Below, one piece after another: positions 1-8,222 of a stretch of DNA of 64,000 bases. The stretch's first letter is position 1. Every line of letters begins with the position of its first letter. The DNA comes from Candidatus Saccharimonadota bacterium (GTDB lineage: Bacteria > Patescibacteriota > Saccharimonadia > Saccharimonadales > Saccharimonadaceae). The stretch is from the NCBI GenBank assembly GCA_017404335.1, contig JAFRCN010000006.1, positions 62,001 to 126,000 on the forward strand, given 5' to 3'. Below the pieces are notes generated by a model, which made no database searches, had not been told where the DNA came from, and was given only the letters and a program-made list of their open reading frames with translations. A program made the position numbers and the translations under genes.

Positions 1-428
1 CTCAGAACAATCGGATAATCCGAGTGAAGTAGCGAGGTTAGAGTTAGATAAATCAGCATTTCTAAAATCACTTAGAGAAGTAGTGCTAGCAATAGATTGG
101 AGATAAGAGTTTCCGTTCTTTAAACGTCCAGGAGTAATAGAATCGCTAGCTTTTATGCTTAATGTGTAGCCTGAGATATGGTCGGTGGAGACTCCAATTG
201 TCATTCCACTAGATTCTATGAAAGTACCAGAAGGAGTAGCAGTAGGAGCGATATTTGCTGTAACGGCATTTTCGGAGAGAGTAATAGTAAGAGTACTATC
301 GGTAGCAAAAACGGAAGGAGTTAGAAGAAATGCAAAAGCTATATATATATATATATCGGTAGGTTCTTGAATAATCTATTTGTAAGATTTAAATTCTCTA
401 GATAATTAGGCTTGTGACCTTTAGACAT
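1..428 (-). CDS. Surface protein, 5' part, frame broken at an AT tract (phase OFF?)
   Basis: Runs off the left edge. Reading from the ATG at 428-426, preceded by a good AAAGGAG site, the frame gives MSKGHKPNYLEN, then NLPIYIYI, and hits TAG at 341-339. That stop lies at the end of an alternating AT tract (340-356, 17 nt). With one AT unit fewer the same start would read on into AFAFLLTPSVFA, a hydrophobic signal-peptide core with an A-x-A-like cleavage site. That continues into a Thr/Ser-rich secreted domain (ATDSTLTITLSENAVTANI) open to the window edge. The mature N-terminus resembles that of the 1341-residue surface protein at 29839-33864. I infer a secreted adhesin-like protein switched by tract length. 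An assembly indel or a decayed gene would look the same. Confidence 0.7.
340..356. repeat. (AT)8 dinucleotide tract inside a signal-peptide coding region
   Basis: Seventeen alternating A/T bases lie in the codons for the signal-peptide h-region of the gene at 1-428. Frame arithmetic: start codon at 428, tract from codon 25, stop at codon 30. Removing 2 bp joins the start frame to the long open frame downstream. The length is typical of slippage-prone contingency tracts. Confidence 0.85.
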
Positions 429-507
429 GAAAGCTCCTTTCTATAATTCCCTAACGCTCCCCTCTTAGCTTGCATGGCTTAGCGTTACCGTTTTGTTTTA
501 TATTCCT

Positions 508-535
508 ATTATACCAAGCTACGAAAAAATGTAAA
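508..535 (-). promoter_or_regulatory. Promoter of the phase-variable surface protein
   Basis: On the minus strand TTTACA (535-530) is followed after 16 nt by TATAAT (513-508), about 80 nt upstream of the ATG at 428. The leader contains the inverted repeat TAACGCT/AGCGTTA and ends with an AAAGGAG Shine-Dalgarno site, so the gene belongs to the leader-bearing class. Confidence 0.65.
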
Positions 536-641
536 GATTTTGTAGTAATTTTAGGACTTCAGATTGACGAGCTAACGGTTTTTTGTTAAACTTAAAGTAT
601 CGGGGCGAAGCTCCTGGAAAGCGTGCGAGACGAGAAATACT

Positions 642-1895
642 ATGAGCGCACGACTGATTTCTTTATTTGCGGGTTGCATTAAAACGTTTTTTTTCGGTGA
701 GGTTTGCGATACTTGCGACGGAAAGGCGATTTATAGTCTGCTCGCGGCGATTATCCGGACTTTAGCTATCGGAGTGGGGATTTTGGCGGTGATTGGGATT
801 ATAGTGACGGGGATTTTGTACCTGAAGTCTTCGGGCAACGCCGCAAAAAAACTAAAGGCGCGGTCGCGCTTAATCAACGTCGGAATTGGTATTATTATAT
901 ATATCATATTATTCGGGATTGCGGAATTTTTGATACCTGGGGGCGTAGTCTCGCATCCGCTTACCTCAACCGACGAGACAGCGAGATGCCCAGAAGTAAC
1001 TCACACTGATACGAATTTGCGACGAGCGGGGAGTCCAGGGGATACGAGCGGGACTTCGCCGGATAGTCCTTCCAGTAGCCAGGGCGGTATCGCAGACCGG
1101 ACACATTTAAAGGGTTCGGCGCCGAAAATTGCAAAAAAATCGAGTTCGTATTCGAGTAAGGGCAAGACTCGGTCGTATGTATATATTAATATTGAAAATG
1201 CAATACCGTATATTTATTACGATGCGAGTGGGAACTTTGCTTCAATAGTTAGCAAAATTCAAAAAGGCAGGTCTAATATTTTAGTTGTTTCCAACTCTTA
1301 TCTGAATACGGGGCCAATAATCGCAAACCAGAAAATTGCGTTCGGGAAAAAGTACGGAAGCAAGCCACACCAATTATTCGTCGTAGACGAGAAAGGCAAT
1401 GTCGGGTACGCACCGCACAGGACAGCACCGAGCGATATGTTGGCTGGAAATTTTGCATTTACCGATGCTAGTACTGGAGAGACCACAACCGGACATAAAA
1501 TTTTTTCAGCGATGACGGGTTTTGGAATTTTTTTCTTAAACAATAAAGCTGATTGGCAATTTGAGCCTCCGGTTAACAAAAGACAACGTACAATACTTTG
1601 TACAAAAAGTAACGGGAGCTTTGTCTTAATAAATATGGCAAAAGACCAGAGGAACGGAAGCGGTTGGGGGTGGAACGCAAAGGAGATGGAGGCGATAGCT
1701 AGCAAGCATGGTTGTTTTTCGGCGTATAATTTCGATGGAGGAGCTTCGACCGAGCTAGCTTACCGATATAAAACTAACTCGCAATTTAATTATAGCGCCG
1801 AGACTTCGGCGTCAAAATCGCTAGGCAAAAGCGCGCGAGGATTAAGAGGGTATCTAGTTTTTACTTCTGACAATAATCCGCCTTACGTAAGGTAG
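642..1895 (+). CDS. Membrane-anchored phosphodiester glycosidase-like (NAGPA domain) protein
   Basis: 417 residues. Two hydrophobic segments at about residues 33-60 and 74-97 (the first IGVGILAVIGIIVTGILYL) resemble the small two-helix TrbC/VirB2-like arrangement. A Ser/Gly/Thr-rich linker (about 115-165) follows. The C-terminal half carries the hallmark AYNFDGGASTELAYR near residue 365, matching the N-DGG-S-T motif of the NAGPA/phosphodiester glycosidase family (PF09992), which in other bacteria acts on exported glycans. I infer an enzyme held at the cell surface that trims glycans or teichoic-type polymers. The start at 642 has no strong Shine-Dalgarno site. It converges with the SurA-like gene, one base apart. 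Family assignment is fairly firm, substrate unknown. Confidence 0.7.
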   Translation: MSARLISLFAGCIKTFFFGEVCDTCDGKAIYSLLAAIIRTLAIGVGILAVIGIIVTGILYLKSSGNAAKKLKARSRLINVGIGIIIYIILFGIAEFLIPGGVVSHPLTSTDETARCPEVTHTDTNLRRAGSPGDTSGTSPDSPSSSQGGIADRTHLKGSAPKIAKKSSSYSSKGKTRSYVYINIENAIPYIYYDASGNFASIVSKIQKGRSNILVVSNSYLNTGPIIANQKIAFGKKYGSKPHQLFVVDEKGNVGYAPHRTAPSDMLAGNFAFTDASTGETTTGHKIFSAMTGFGIFFLNNKADWQFEPPVNKRQRTILCTKSNGSFVLINMAKDQRNGSGWGWNAKEMEAIASKHGCFSAYNFDGGASTELAYRYKTNSQFNYSAETSASKSLGKSARGLRGYLVFTSDNNPPYVR

Positions 1896-1896
1896 C

Positions 1897-2943
1897 TTAG
1901 TCTTCAGGAGCTTCGACGGGATTATTCGGTTCGGAAGAAGGGTCGGGGAGATTGATATATTCCTTAATTTTCCCTTCTTCGCGGAGAGCGCTGAAGCGGG
2001 AGTTGAACTCGGTAAAAGGGACGTGAATCGAGACGAAGTTAACTTCTGTCTCAGTTTTTTTAATTAGCTTAACAAAATAGTAACCGTCGCCGTTCATCGA
2101 GACGAACTTACCGCTAGACTCGCCAGGTTCGAGCTTAAGAGCTTCGGAGGCGCGACCGCCGTCGACATTACGACCATCGACTAATCCTCCGGTTTCCTCG
2201 TAAATGATTTTTTCGCCGAAAGATTCGGCGACGGCTTTAAAGTCGCTACCGTTTTCGGCGAGGGCTTTCTCGACGGCGGAAGCGGTCTCGCTTGCGGATT
2301 CGTCGATTTTGTTTTCGACTTTGGCTTTAATTAAAGCGAGGTAGAGCATTCGGCGATATTCGGACTTAGAGAGGCCGAAATTATCTTCGATAATCTTGAC
2401 GAAACCTTCTTCGGAGCGATCGATTCCACCGACTTTGCGATGACGTTCGAACTCGGAATCGATTTCAGAATCGTCAACCTTTAAGTCTAGCTCGCGAGCA
2501 AGCTTAAGGGCGTAGGCATAACTCTCGGCTTCGTTTAGAGCGGTACGCTTATATTCGGCGAGAAGATCATCTCTTATTTCTTCGTTTTCGAACTGGGAGC
2601 TCGACTGGCGCTTAAAGGAGGTAACGCTACTGCGATAAAACATCAAGTAGTCGGAAAAGCGGACGTTTTCGGAGTCGACCGAGGCGACAGGAGTTGGGAT
2701 GATTTTTGTCACACGAAAGAGGAGGTCGTCGGTCATATTGAGGCGGTAGAGTGCGAACCAGCCGCCGACAAAAAGGAGGACGATAGTAATAATTGAGACG
2801 AGGATGGTATTTATTACGACGCGGTGGCGAGTCCATTGAAGCGGGTACTTGAATTTGCGACCTTTCGCAAGGACTTCTTCACGACGTGCTTCGACTTTTT
2901 CGGCTTCGGTCTTTTTATCGTCTTTTCTCTTGAACAGTTTCAT
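1897..2943 (-). CDS. Membrane-anchored SurA-like chaperone / parvulin-type peptidyl-prolyl isomerase
   Basis: 348 residues from the ATG at 2943, chosen because TATAAT ends 6 nt upstream (2955-2950), a spacing seen at many starts here. A basic cytoplasmic N-terminus is followed by one membrane helix (TILVSIITIVLLFVGGWFAL, about residues 45-65). An extracytoplasmic helical domain with SurA-N character comes next (SFKRQSSSQFENEEIRDDLL to MLYLALIKAKVENKI). The C-terminal part resembles a parvulin fold (FKAVAESFGEK, GGLVDGR, GESSGKFVSMNGDGYYFVKL). The family folds exported proteins or isomerises prolyl bonds. The parvulin part is weakly conserved, so catalytic activity is uncertain. Confidence 0.65.
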   Translation of the reverse strand: MKLFKRKDDKKTEAEKVEARREEVLAKGRKFKYPLQWTRHRVVINTILVSIITIVLLFVGGWFALYRLNMTDDLLFRVTKIIPTPVASVDSENVRFSDYLMFYRSSVTSFKRQSSSQFENEEIRDDLLAEYKRTALNEAESYAYALKLARELDLKVDDSEIDSEFERHRKVGGIDRSEEGFVKIIEDNFGLSKSEYRRMLYLALIKAKVENKIDESASETASAVEKALAENGSDFKAVAESFGEKIIYEETGGLVDGRNVDGGRASEALKLEPGESSGKFVSMNGDGYYFVKLIKKTETEVNFVSIHVPFTEFNSRFSALREEGKIKEYINLPDPSSEPNNPVEAPED

Positions 2944-2964
2944 GGTATAATTATAACATATCGT

Positions 2965-3040
2965 GGCTTCGTAGCTCAATGGATAGAGCAGTTCCGTCCT
3001 AAGGAAAAGGTTGTGCGTTCAAGTCGCACCGAAGTCACCA
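2965..3040 (+). tRNA. tRNA-Arg(CCU)
   Basis: 76 nt cloverleaf. Acceptor GGCTTCG pairs with CGAAGTC, D-stem GCTC/GAGC, anticodon loop GTCCTAA with anticodon CCT, T-arm GTGCG-TTCAAGT-CGCAC, encoded CCA. The first pair of the anticodon stem (G27-A43) is a mismatch. It reads AGG. Its 3' flank TTTTTGTTG is shared with the Gln and Ser tRNAs. Confidence 0.95.
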
Positions 3041-3054
3041 TTTTTGTTGAATTG

Positions 3055-3082
3055 AAAAATCCCCCGTGAGACGGGGGATTTG
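3055..3082. terminator. Bidirectional intrinsic terminator
   Basis: AAATCCCCC-gtgagac-GGGGGATTT hairpin with A/T runs on both sides. It can end the tRNA-Arg transcript and the minus-strand gene at 3103-3831. Confidence 0.8.
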
Positions 3083-3102
3083 TGGGTTGAGATTTAAAAG
3101 GC

Positions 3103-3831
3103 TTAGAAGGACGGGAGGCTTAGCCACTTCTCGCGAAGTTTCGCGTTGACCGGCAGAGAGCCGTCGGAGAACGGGACGAAAATACCCGTGTCCTTGTAGC
3201 CGGCGCGCTTCAGGCGACGGATCAGCCCGTAGCCTTTCGCGACGTAGGTCTTGCCATCGCGGTAGACGAAAACGACGAGGCCGCGGTAGCAGCTGAAGCG
3301 CCCAAGATAGTTCGACATCATCGGGTCGGGTTTCGCCTGATGCAGGACGGGCGAGATGCGCTCGTCGAAAGTCGCGTGACGAACCATCATGCCGTCTTCT
3401 GGGATTTCGAAGCATTTGCGAAGAATGGAGTGTGAAAGACGCTTGATACCATGCTCGTTCGACCAGCGTTCACAGTCGTTGATGAAGTCGTAGCGATAGG
3501 TCTCCTCGGCGAACTGGCAGAGATTCTGCCAATTTTCCACATCGTACTGCGGTAGCTCACCGGAGTCGAAAGGAACAAAGAAATTCTCCTTACGGTAACC
3601 AGAATCTTTGAGTGTCGCGATGGCGATACGTGTCCAGGGGGTAACGTACACATCTCCGTTGTAAAGATAGCAGATGGTACGATGATTCTCACCGATGGCG
3701 TAAACGCGCCGACCAGTAAAGCCTCGGATAATGTTGGTCATGTCAAGTGAATCGACGATGCCGGTCCTCGGGCAAAGAATTCCCATGCCCGGATAAACCT
3801 TCAAACTCAGTTCCTCCTTAAGGTGCTTCAT
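3103..3831 (-). CDS. Hypothetical protein with two internal repeats
   Basis: 242 residues from the ATG at 3831, which has the strong Shine-Dalgarno AGGGGGAGCT. An upstream Met at 3876 lacks one. I do not recognise the family. A unit of about 40 residues occurs twice: VYVTPWTRIAIATLKDSGYRK-ENFFVPFDSGELP in the first half and TYVAKGYGLIRRLKRAGYKD-TGIFVPFSDGSLP near the C-terminus. No signal peptide or membrane helix is visible, so it is probably cytoplasmic. It is monocistronic, with a consensus promoter, a palindrome over the predicted transcription start, and its own terminator, so it is probably tightly regulated. Confidence 0.75.
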   Translation of the reverse strand: MKHLKEELSLKVYPGMGILCPRTGIVDSLDMTNIIRGFTGRRVYAIGENHRTICYLYNGDVYVTPWTRIAIATLKDSGYRKENFFVPFDSGELPQYDVENWQNLCQFAEETYRYDFINDCERWSNEHGIKRLSHSILRKCFEIPEDGMMVRHATFDERISPVLHQAKPDPMMSNYLGRFSCYRGLVVFVYRDGKTYVAKGYGLIRRLKRAGYKDTGIFVPFSDGSLPVNAKLREKWLSLPSF

Positions 3832-3870
3832 AGCTCCCCCTCTCTGCGGTTTAAGTCCGCCGACTATGAA

Positions 3871-3929
3871 ATACATGCCGTCTCAAGACGGCATGTATAC
3901 ATTATAGCACACTTAGGCAATTTTGTCAA
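3871..3929 (-). promoter_or_regulatory. Consensus sigma-70 promoter plus palindromic operator or hairpin
   Basis: TTGACA (3929-3924), a 17 nt spacer and TATAAT (3906-3901) are a full consensus match. The predicted start point falls at the edge of a palindrome at 3871-3898 with 13-bp perfect arms (ATACATGCCGTCT/AGACGGCATGTAT). Repressor operator or 5' RNA hairpin are both possible. Confidence 0.75.
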
Positions 3930-3931
3930 TA

Positions 3932-4002
3932 GACGGGTCCTGCCACGCCCTCCTCCCCCGCTCGGCTCTCGCGGGGGTCCCCCTCCGGGCGTGTCACCCG
4001 TC
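3932..4002. repeat. Palindromic element, family C, copy C1
   Basis: Just downstream of ndk. Layout: GACGGGT-cctgc-CACGCCC, then a core of tcctccccc / GC-rich hairpin / gggggtccccctcc, then GGGCGTG-tc-ACCCGTC. The motifs cctgc, tcctccccc and gggggtccccctcc recur in copy C2 inside tlyA. The proximal stems CACGCCC/GGGCGTG are replaced there by a different self-complementary pair. It may double as the ndk terminator. Confidence 0.75.
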
Positions 4003-4008
4003 ACTTAA

Positions 4009-4524
4009 CTATCTAGTATATTTCTCGTTGAGGTCGGAGTAATCGTAGAGCTCGTTGGCGTTGAACCAGAGGTCGATTTCCTTCTCTGCTTCTTCGAGAC
4101 TGCCGGAAGCGTGGACGAGGTTTGGGACGCCGACACCCTTCGCATCGGAATAGCCGAAGGACATATGCGAGAAATCTCCACGAATTGTGCCCATCTCGGC
4201 GGACTTTGGCTCGGTCGGGCCGACAATCTTACGGACGAGAGGCTGAGCTTCGACGCCCTCGAGGACCATCGCGATAACCGGACCGCTCATCATGTATTCG
4301 ACATTGTAGCGGAAGGCGGTTTCGCCACGACGGGTAATCATTTGACCGATGTCTTCGTAGTGTTTGCGATATAATTTCTCCTCAGGCATAACCATTTTCA
4401 TGCCGACGATTTTGAGACCGACGCGCTCGAAACGCTGGATAATCTCGCCGATGATTCCCCGCTGGACAGTATCTGGCTTTAATACTACCAAAGTACGTTG
4501 AATAAAATCTTTTTCTTTTGCCAT
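4009..4524 (-). CDS. ndk: Nucleoside diphosphate kinase
   Basis: 171 residues, longer than the usual 135-150. It transfers the gamma-phosphate between nucleoside triphosphates and diphosphates through a phosphohistidine. Visible: the N-terminal TLVVLKPDTVQRGIIGEII, the phosphate-binding region RGETAFRYN, and the active-site segment NLVHASGSLEEAEKEI, where His is the phospho-acceptor and GS replaces the common GSD. The extra length is an insert around EYMMSGPVIAMVLEG-VEAQPLVRKIVGPTEPKSA and a C-terminal tail. AAAGGAG precedes the ATG, with TATAAT further upstream. Confidence 0.93.
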   Translation of the reverse strand: MAKEKDFIQRTLVVLKPDTVQRGIIGEIIQRFERVGLKIVGMKMVMPEEKLYRKHYEDIGQMITRRGETAFRYNVEYMMSGPVIAMVLEGVEAQPLVRKIVGPTEPKSAEMGTIRGDFSHMSFGYSDAKGVGVPNLVHASGSLEEAEKEIDLWFNANELYDYSDLNEKYTR

Positions 4525-4564
4525 AGTTTCTCCTTTTTGAAATTATATCATATAATAGAAGTAT

Positions 4565-5506
4565 ATGGATATAAATGAGCTAATCAATGATTTTCTGGAG
4601 CATCTTGAGATCGAGGCGGGAAGGAGCAAGAAGACGGTCGACAACTATCGACTATATCTTGAGAGGTTTTATAATATCGTGACGGAGATTTTGGATAAAA
4701 ACGACGTGAAGCCGGAGGAGATTACGAAGGAGGTTTTGCGGAAATATCGGCTGAAGCTGAATCGGTTCGGGTCGGAGAATGATAGCGAGGATTTAAAGAC
4801 GATTACACAGGCGTATCATTTAATCGCTCTAAGGGGGTTTTTAAAGTATCTCGCGAGGCGGGATATTAAGTCGCTCGACCCGTCGCTGGTGGATCTGCCG
4901 CATGTTAAGCGAAAGCAAGTGACGTTTCTACATTTCGATGAGGTCGAGGATATGCTTGAGCAGATTGATTTGTCTTCGGAAGCGGGGCTCCGGGATAGGG
5001 CGATTATTGAATTATTGTATTCGGGGGGATTACGGGTGTCGGAGCTGGTTTCGCTGAACCGGGATTCGATTAATCTCGCGCGGAGGGAGTTCGTCGTGCG
5101 CGGGAAGGGGTCGAAGGATCGGCCGATTTTTATCTCAGAAGTCTGCGCGGACAGGATTGCGGACTATCTTGATGCACGGACTGATTCCCTGCCAGCGCTG
5201 TTTTTGAACTATTCGAAACACACGCAAGAGGTTGATACATCGGGAAACTACCGGCGGATGACGGCGAGGTCGGTCGAGAGGGTAGTCGAGAAATATGCAC
5301 GACTCGCGGGGATTACGAAGCACGTTTCACCGCATACGTTGCGCCATTCGTTTGCGACGGATCTTTTGATGAATGGGGCGGATATTCGTTCAGTCCAATC
5401 GATGCTCGGTCACGCGGACATTTCGACGACGCAGATTTATACGCACGTCACGGATAAGCATCTAAAGGAAGTTCACGATAAGTTTCATAGCGAAACTAGC
5501 AGTTAA
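4565..5506 (+). CDS. xerC: Tyrosine recombinase, XerC/XerD family
   Basis: 313 residues. N-terminal SAM-like core-binding domain (about 1-110), C-terminal catalytic domain with the family residues: Arg in LYSGGLRVSEL, Lys in GKGSKDR, His-x-x-Arg in HTLRHSFATDLL, His in LGHADISTTQ and nucleophile Tyr in IYTHV. Xer proteins resolve chromosome dimers at dif. As the only one seen here it may be the single chromosomal Xer. Leaderless start: TATAAT (4551-4556) ends 8 nt before the ATG. It overlaps the convergent prepilin gene by 4 bp. Confidence 0.88.
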   Translation: MDINELINDFLEHLEIEAGRSKKTVDNYRLYLERFYNIVTEILDKNDVKPEEITKEVLRKYRLKLNRFGSENDSEDLKTITQAYHLIALRGFLKYLARRDIKSLDPSLVDLPHVKRKQVTFLHFDEVEDMLEQIDLSSEAGLRDRAIIELLYSGGLRVSELVSLNRDSINLARREFVVRGKGSKDRPIFISEVCADRIADYLDARTDSLPALFLNYSKHTQEVDTSGNYRRMTARSVERVVEKYARLAGITKHVSPHTLRHSFATDLLMNGADIRSVQSMLGHADISTTQIYTHVTDKHLKEVHDKFHSETSS

Positions 5507-7308
5507 TCGTAACCGTACCCGTATTCCATAGAACTTGTACAAGTATTTCTCTCAACTATGCTACCGTCTAGATAGGCAAATACATTCCAGTAGAGGCAGT
5601 TGGTTTTTGGAGTGGATGTAAATACTTTAGTGGGAAAATATTGACCTGAGACGGTTATCTTAATTCCAGCACCAATATTTCCTGGGGTACTCCAGTTGCG
5701 GAGAGAATAATAATAGCTTTTGCCGCCGAGGGTGTTAATAACAAATTTTTCGTAGTATATACCATTAATTCCGCCACGACCGTCTCCGTTGCCCGTAATT
5801 AACGAATAGGTTTGGTTATTATAAGTTACGTCTATGTTTCTAGTCCCCCAGTTGGCGTCCCTATAGGAATTTGTGCCCGGTAGCTGAAGTTTCATGTATG
5901 AATCGTAATCGGTGTTCGTATCCCACTCGGCCACGATAGTGATTGTCTCGTTGTGTTCTGCCCAAATTGCTTTGAGTGTAATTATTCTATTATCAGGAAA
6001 ACCGCTCGGAGTCGGTATAATGTAGCCTTTTTGATAAGTGGTGCCTTGGCAAACCCCGCCATTAATGACTTCGCCGTCACACCATCCCTTAAACACATAG
6101 CCGGAGCGAGTAATATCGTTTCGCTCAATGACGCAGCCGTCTTCTGGATTGTTATCGTCGTACGGGTTGCCATCTATGTAGCAGATTTGGGGCGCCCTAG
6201 CCCAAGCACTACCGTTTGAATCGTAATTAATTGTATATTTGATATGATCCCATACCGCATAATAGTTGAAAGTAGGATTGTTGTTGATTGAATTAGTAAT
6301 AATTTCACCAGGTTTGTAAGAATGTTCTGCTGGGCATACTCCATCTACAAGCGGTTGGTCGCAGTAGAAAAAATTCCAGCCTTTCGTATTTTCAGTGGGT
6401 TCGGGCAACATGAAGTTTTTTACGTTGTTGCTTACAGTAACGGAATCATCGCTGATATAGGATGGACCTGAAGTGCTTCCATGAACCGCTGCAGAAAACT
6501 TATAATGGGCGGATGCGACAGCGTCAGGGTTGTAAAGCCGAATGACAGTCGAGATAGTAGAGGGAGTATTGGTGCCGGCACCGTACCAGCAGGAGCGGAT
6601 ATAGAAGTCGTAGAAAGCGGATTTTTGACTTACGGCACCGGCGTTGTCGACGATGGCAGTTTTGTCTGTATCTTTAACGGCGACGATAAAAATACCTTCG
6701 GCGCGGTAAAGCCGTTTTGAAGCAGCTGAAGAGATGGATTCAATGAGATTGCTGTCTCCTGAATTGTTTCTAAAAATTAGACGAGGGTAGGTCGAAGCGG
6801 GATAAAACTGGTTGCTTTCTTTTTTGATAAAGATGGCACTATCGCCGTTGCTTGAGTTTTTGATACTAGCGCTACTACCAGCAGTAAAATCGCCGAGATA
6901 GCGTGTGTTTATAATAAAAGCGTTACTGTCATCTAGGTATTGGCCGTTATATAGAGCTTGGCAAGTTTTAGGCGTAAACTTCGCGATATCGTCGTCTTTA
7001 ACTCCGTCACCGTCTGCATCGACTTTTAGGTCAGGGTCGACGGCGAGGTTAGCGATTTCTTGCCAGAGGTTTTGGAAACGATTCTCACTGGCGTCGATGA
7101 CACCTTTGTCGTTGATGTAAGAGGATTGAATAAACCTTAGGGCTTCAGCCTGGGCGTCGATTTCTTCGCGAGCAAGAGTAGTCTCGAGGGCGGATTGAGC
7201 GCCGGAGGTACCAGCATTCATGACTGAAACGACAGCGATGGCAATCATCGAGAAAATACCAATCGCCAAAGTTACTTCGATGAGAGTGTCACCCTTTTTA
7301 TACTCCAT
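5503..7308 (-). CDS. Large prepilin-like protein with InlB-type repeats (candidate pilus-tip adhesin)
   Basis: 601 residues. The N-terminus MEYKKGDTLIEVTLAIGIFSM is a class III/type IV prepilin signal: Gly before the cleavage site, Glu at +5, then a hydrophobic stalk to about residue 30. The C-terminal region contains Listeria/Bacteroides-type repeats (SGYVFKGWCDGEV, ITLKAIWAEHN, and a related YYAVWDHIKYTINYDSNGS). Such a fusion fits a minor pilin carrying an adhesive head. It lies directly after the prepilin peptidase gene. TATAAT (7320-7315) ends 6 nt before the ATG, within the end of pilD. Confidence 0.78.
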   Translation of the reverse strand: MEYKKGDTLIEVTLAIGIFSMIAIAVVSVMNAGTSGAQSALETTLAREEIDAQAEALRFIQSSYINDKGVIDASENRFQNLWQEIANLAVDPDLKVDADGDGVKDDDIAKFTPKTCQALYNGQYLDDSNAFIINTRYLGDFTAGSSASIKNSSNGDSAIFIKKESNQFYPASTYPRLIFRNNSGDSNLIESISSAASKRLYRAEGIFIVAVKDTDKTAIVDNAGAVSQKSAFYDFYIRSCWYGAGTNTPSTISTVIRLYNPDAVASAHYKFSAAVHGSTSGPSYISDDSVTVSNNVKNFMLPEPTENTKGWNFFYCDQPLVDGVCPAEHSYKPGEIITNSINNNPTFNYYAVWDHIKYTINYDSNGSAWARAPQICYIDGNPYDDNNPEDGCVIERNDITRSGYVFKGWCDGEVINGGVCQGTTYQKGYIIPTPSGFPDNRIITLKAIWAEHNETITIVAEWDTNTDYDSYMKLQLPGTNSYRDANWGTRNIDVTYNNQTYSLITGNGDGRGGINGIYYEKFVINTLGGKSYYYSLRNWSTPGNIGAGIKITVSGQYFPTKVFTSTPKTNCLYWNVFAYLDGSIVERNTCTSSMEYGYGYD

Positions 7309-7315
7309 ATGGTTA

Positions 7316-8155
7316 TTATAACATACTTAAAAAGAAATTTGAAAACGAAAGGACGATAATAAAGGCGGAGACGAGGAAGGGGCCGAGGTAGATTTTGGCG
7401 GTTTTGCGGGACTTTTTGTTTAATTTCATGGCTGGGAGCATGACGAGGCAGGCGAGGAAGTTTGCGAGAAAGAGGGTTAGGAGGGCCAGCCAAGGATGAC
7501 CGAGGACGAGAGCCAGGGTGAGGGCGAGAAGCCAGTCACCATCGCCAACCCATTTGCCTTTAGAGACTAGATAGAGGATTAGGTAGGTGCCGGCGAGAAC
7601 GAGGACGGAGAAGATGAGTGGGAGAAGTTCTTCAAAAGAAAAGCCGGCAACGGAAAAATTGACCCACTGCCGGAGGGTTGCTAAAATTATAGCACAGATT
7701 AGAGATAAAGTCAAGCATGAGCTCGGGAGTTCGCCGTAGAGTCCGTCGTAGATGGCTAAAAAGCCTAAGGTTATAGTAAGCAATAACGCGAAGATAAATT
7801 CAGCCCAGGCGGAGAAGGTCGTAAGATTTACGAGATTGTAGTTATTCGCGATAAGGACGAAGGCGATTCCGAGACCGAGCTCGGAGAGAAATTCGGCGAG
7901 ACCGATTTTCTTTTGGCATTTTTTACATCTACCTTTTAGGAAAAGCCAAGAAATAATCGGGAGATTATCGTACCATTCTAGCTGATAGCCACAATTTAAA
8001 CAGACGGAACGTTGGCCAAGATTTTTTTTTGGCTTAGTTCCCTTTTGTTTTAGTCTTAATCTACGAGCTTGACAGCATAAAAAAGAACCGAAAGCGGAGC
8101 CGAGAATAAACATAAAGATAAGAAAAACAGAATGATAGATGAAAAAGTCTTGCAT
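7316..8155 (-). CDS. pilD: Prepilin peptidase / N-methyltransferase (A24)
   Basis: 279 residues, polytopic. It cleaves prepilin leaders on the cytoplasmic face and methylates the new N-terminus. Two CxxC pairs (CLNC near residue 53 and CKKC near 77) form the zinc site. The catalytic aspartates sit in AIYDGLYGELP and in VGDGD, the latter in place of the usual GxGDxK. The NLPIISW segment between the Cys pairs is typical. TATAAT ends 6 nt before the ATG. The next gene encodes a prepilin-like substrate. Confidence 0.93.
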   Translation of the reverse strand: MQDFFIYHSVFLIFMFILGSAFGSFLCCQARRLRLKQKGTKPKKNLGQRSVCLNCGYQLEWYDNLPIISWLFLKGRCKKCQKKIGLAEFLSELGLGIAFVLIANNYNLVNLTTFSAWAEFIFALLLTITLGFLAIYDGLYGELPSSCLTLSLICAIILATLRQWVNFSVAGFSFEELLPLIFSVLVLAGTYLILYLVSKGKWVGDGDWLLALTLALVLGHPWLALLTLFLANFLACLVMLPAMKLNKKSRKTAKIYLGPFLVSAFIIVLSFSNFFLSML

Positions 8156-8222
8156 AGTATTATTATATCATTGTTTTTTATTGTGTTTTTGGTTATAATT
8201 AAATAAGTTAAGGAGGATTTAG

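Noticed and set aside
185-370. 61-codon plus-strand frame across the AT tract
   Set aside because: It is antisense to a clear secreted-protein frame and has no ribosome site.
4565-5506. Integrase of a mobile island
   Set aside because: Length, domain order and lack of neighbouring phage or plasmid genes fit a chromosomal Xer better.
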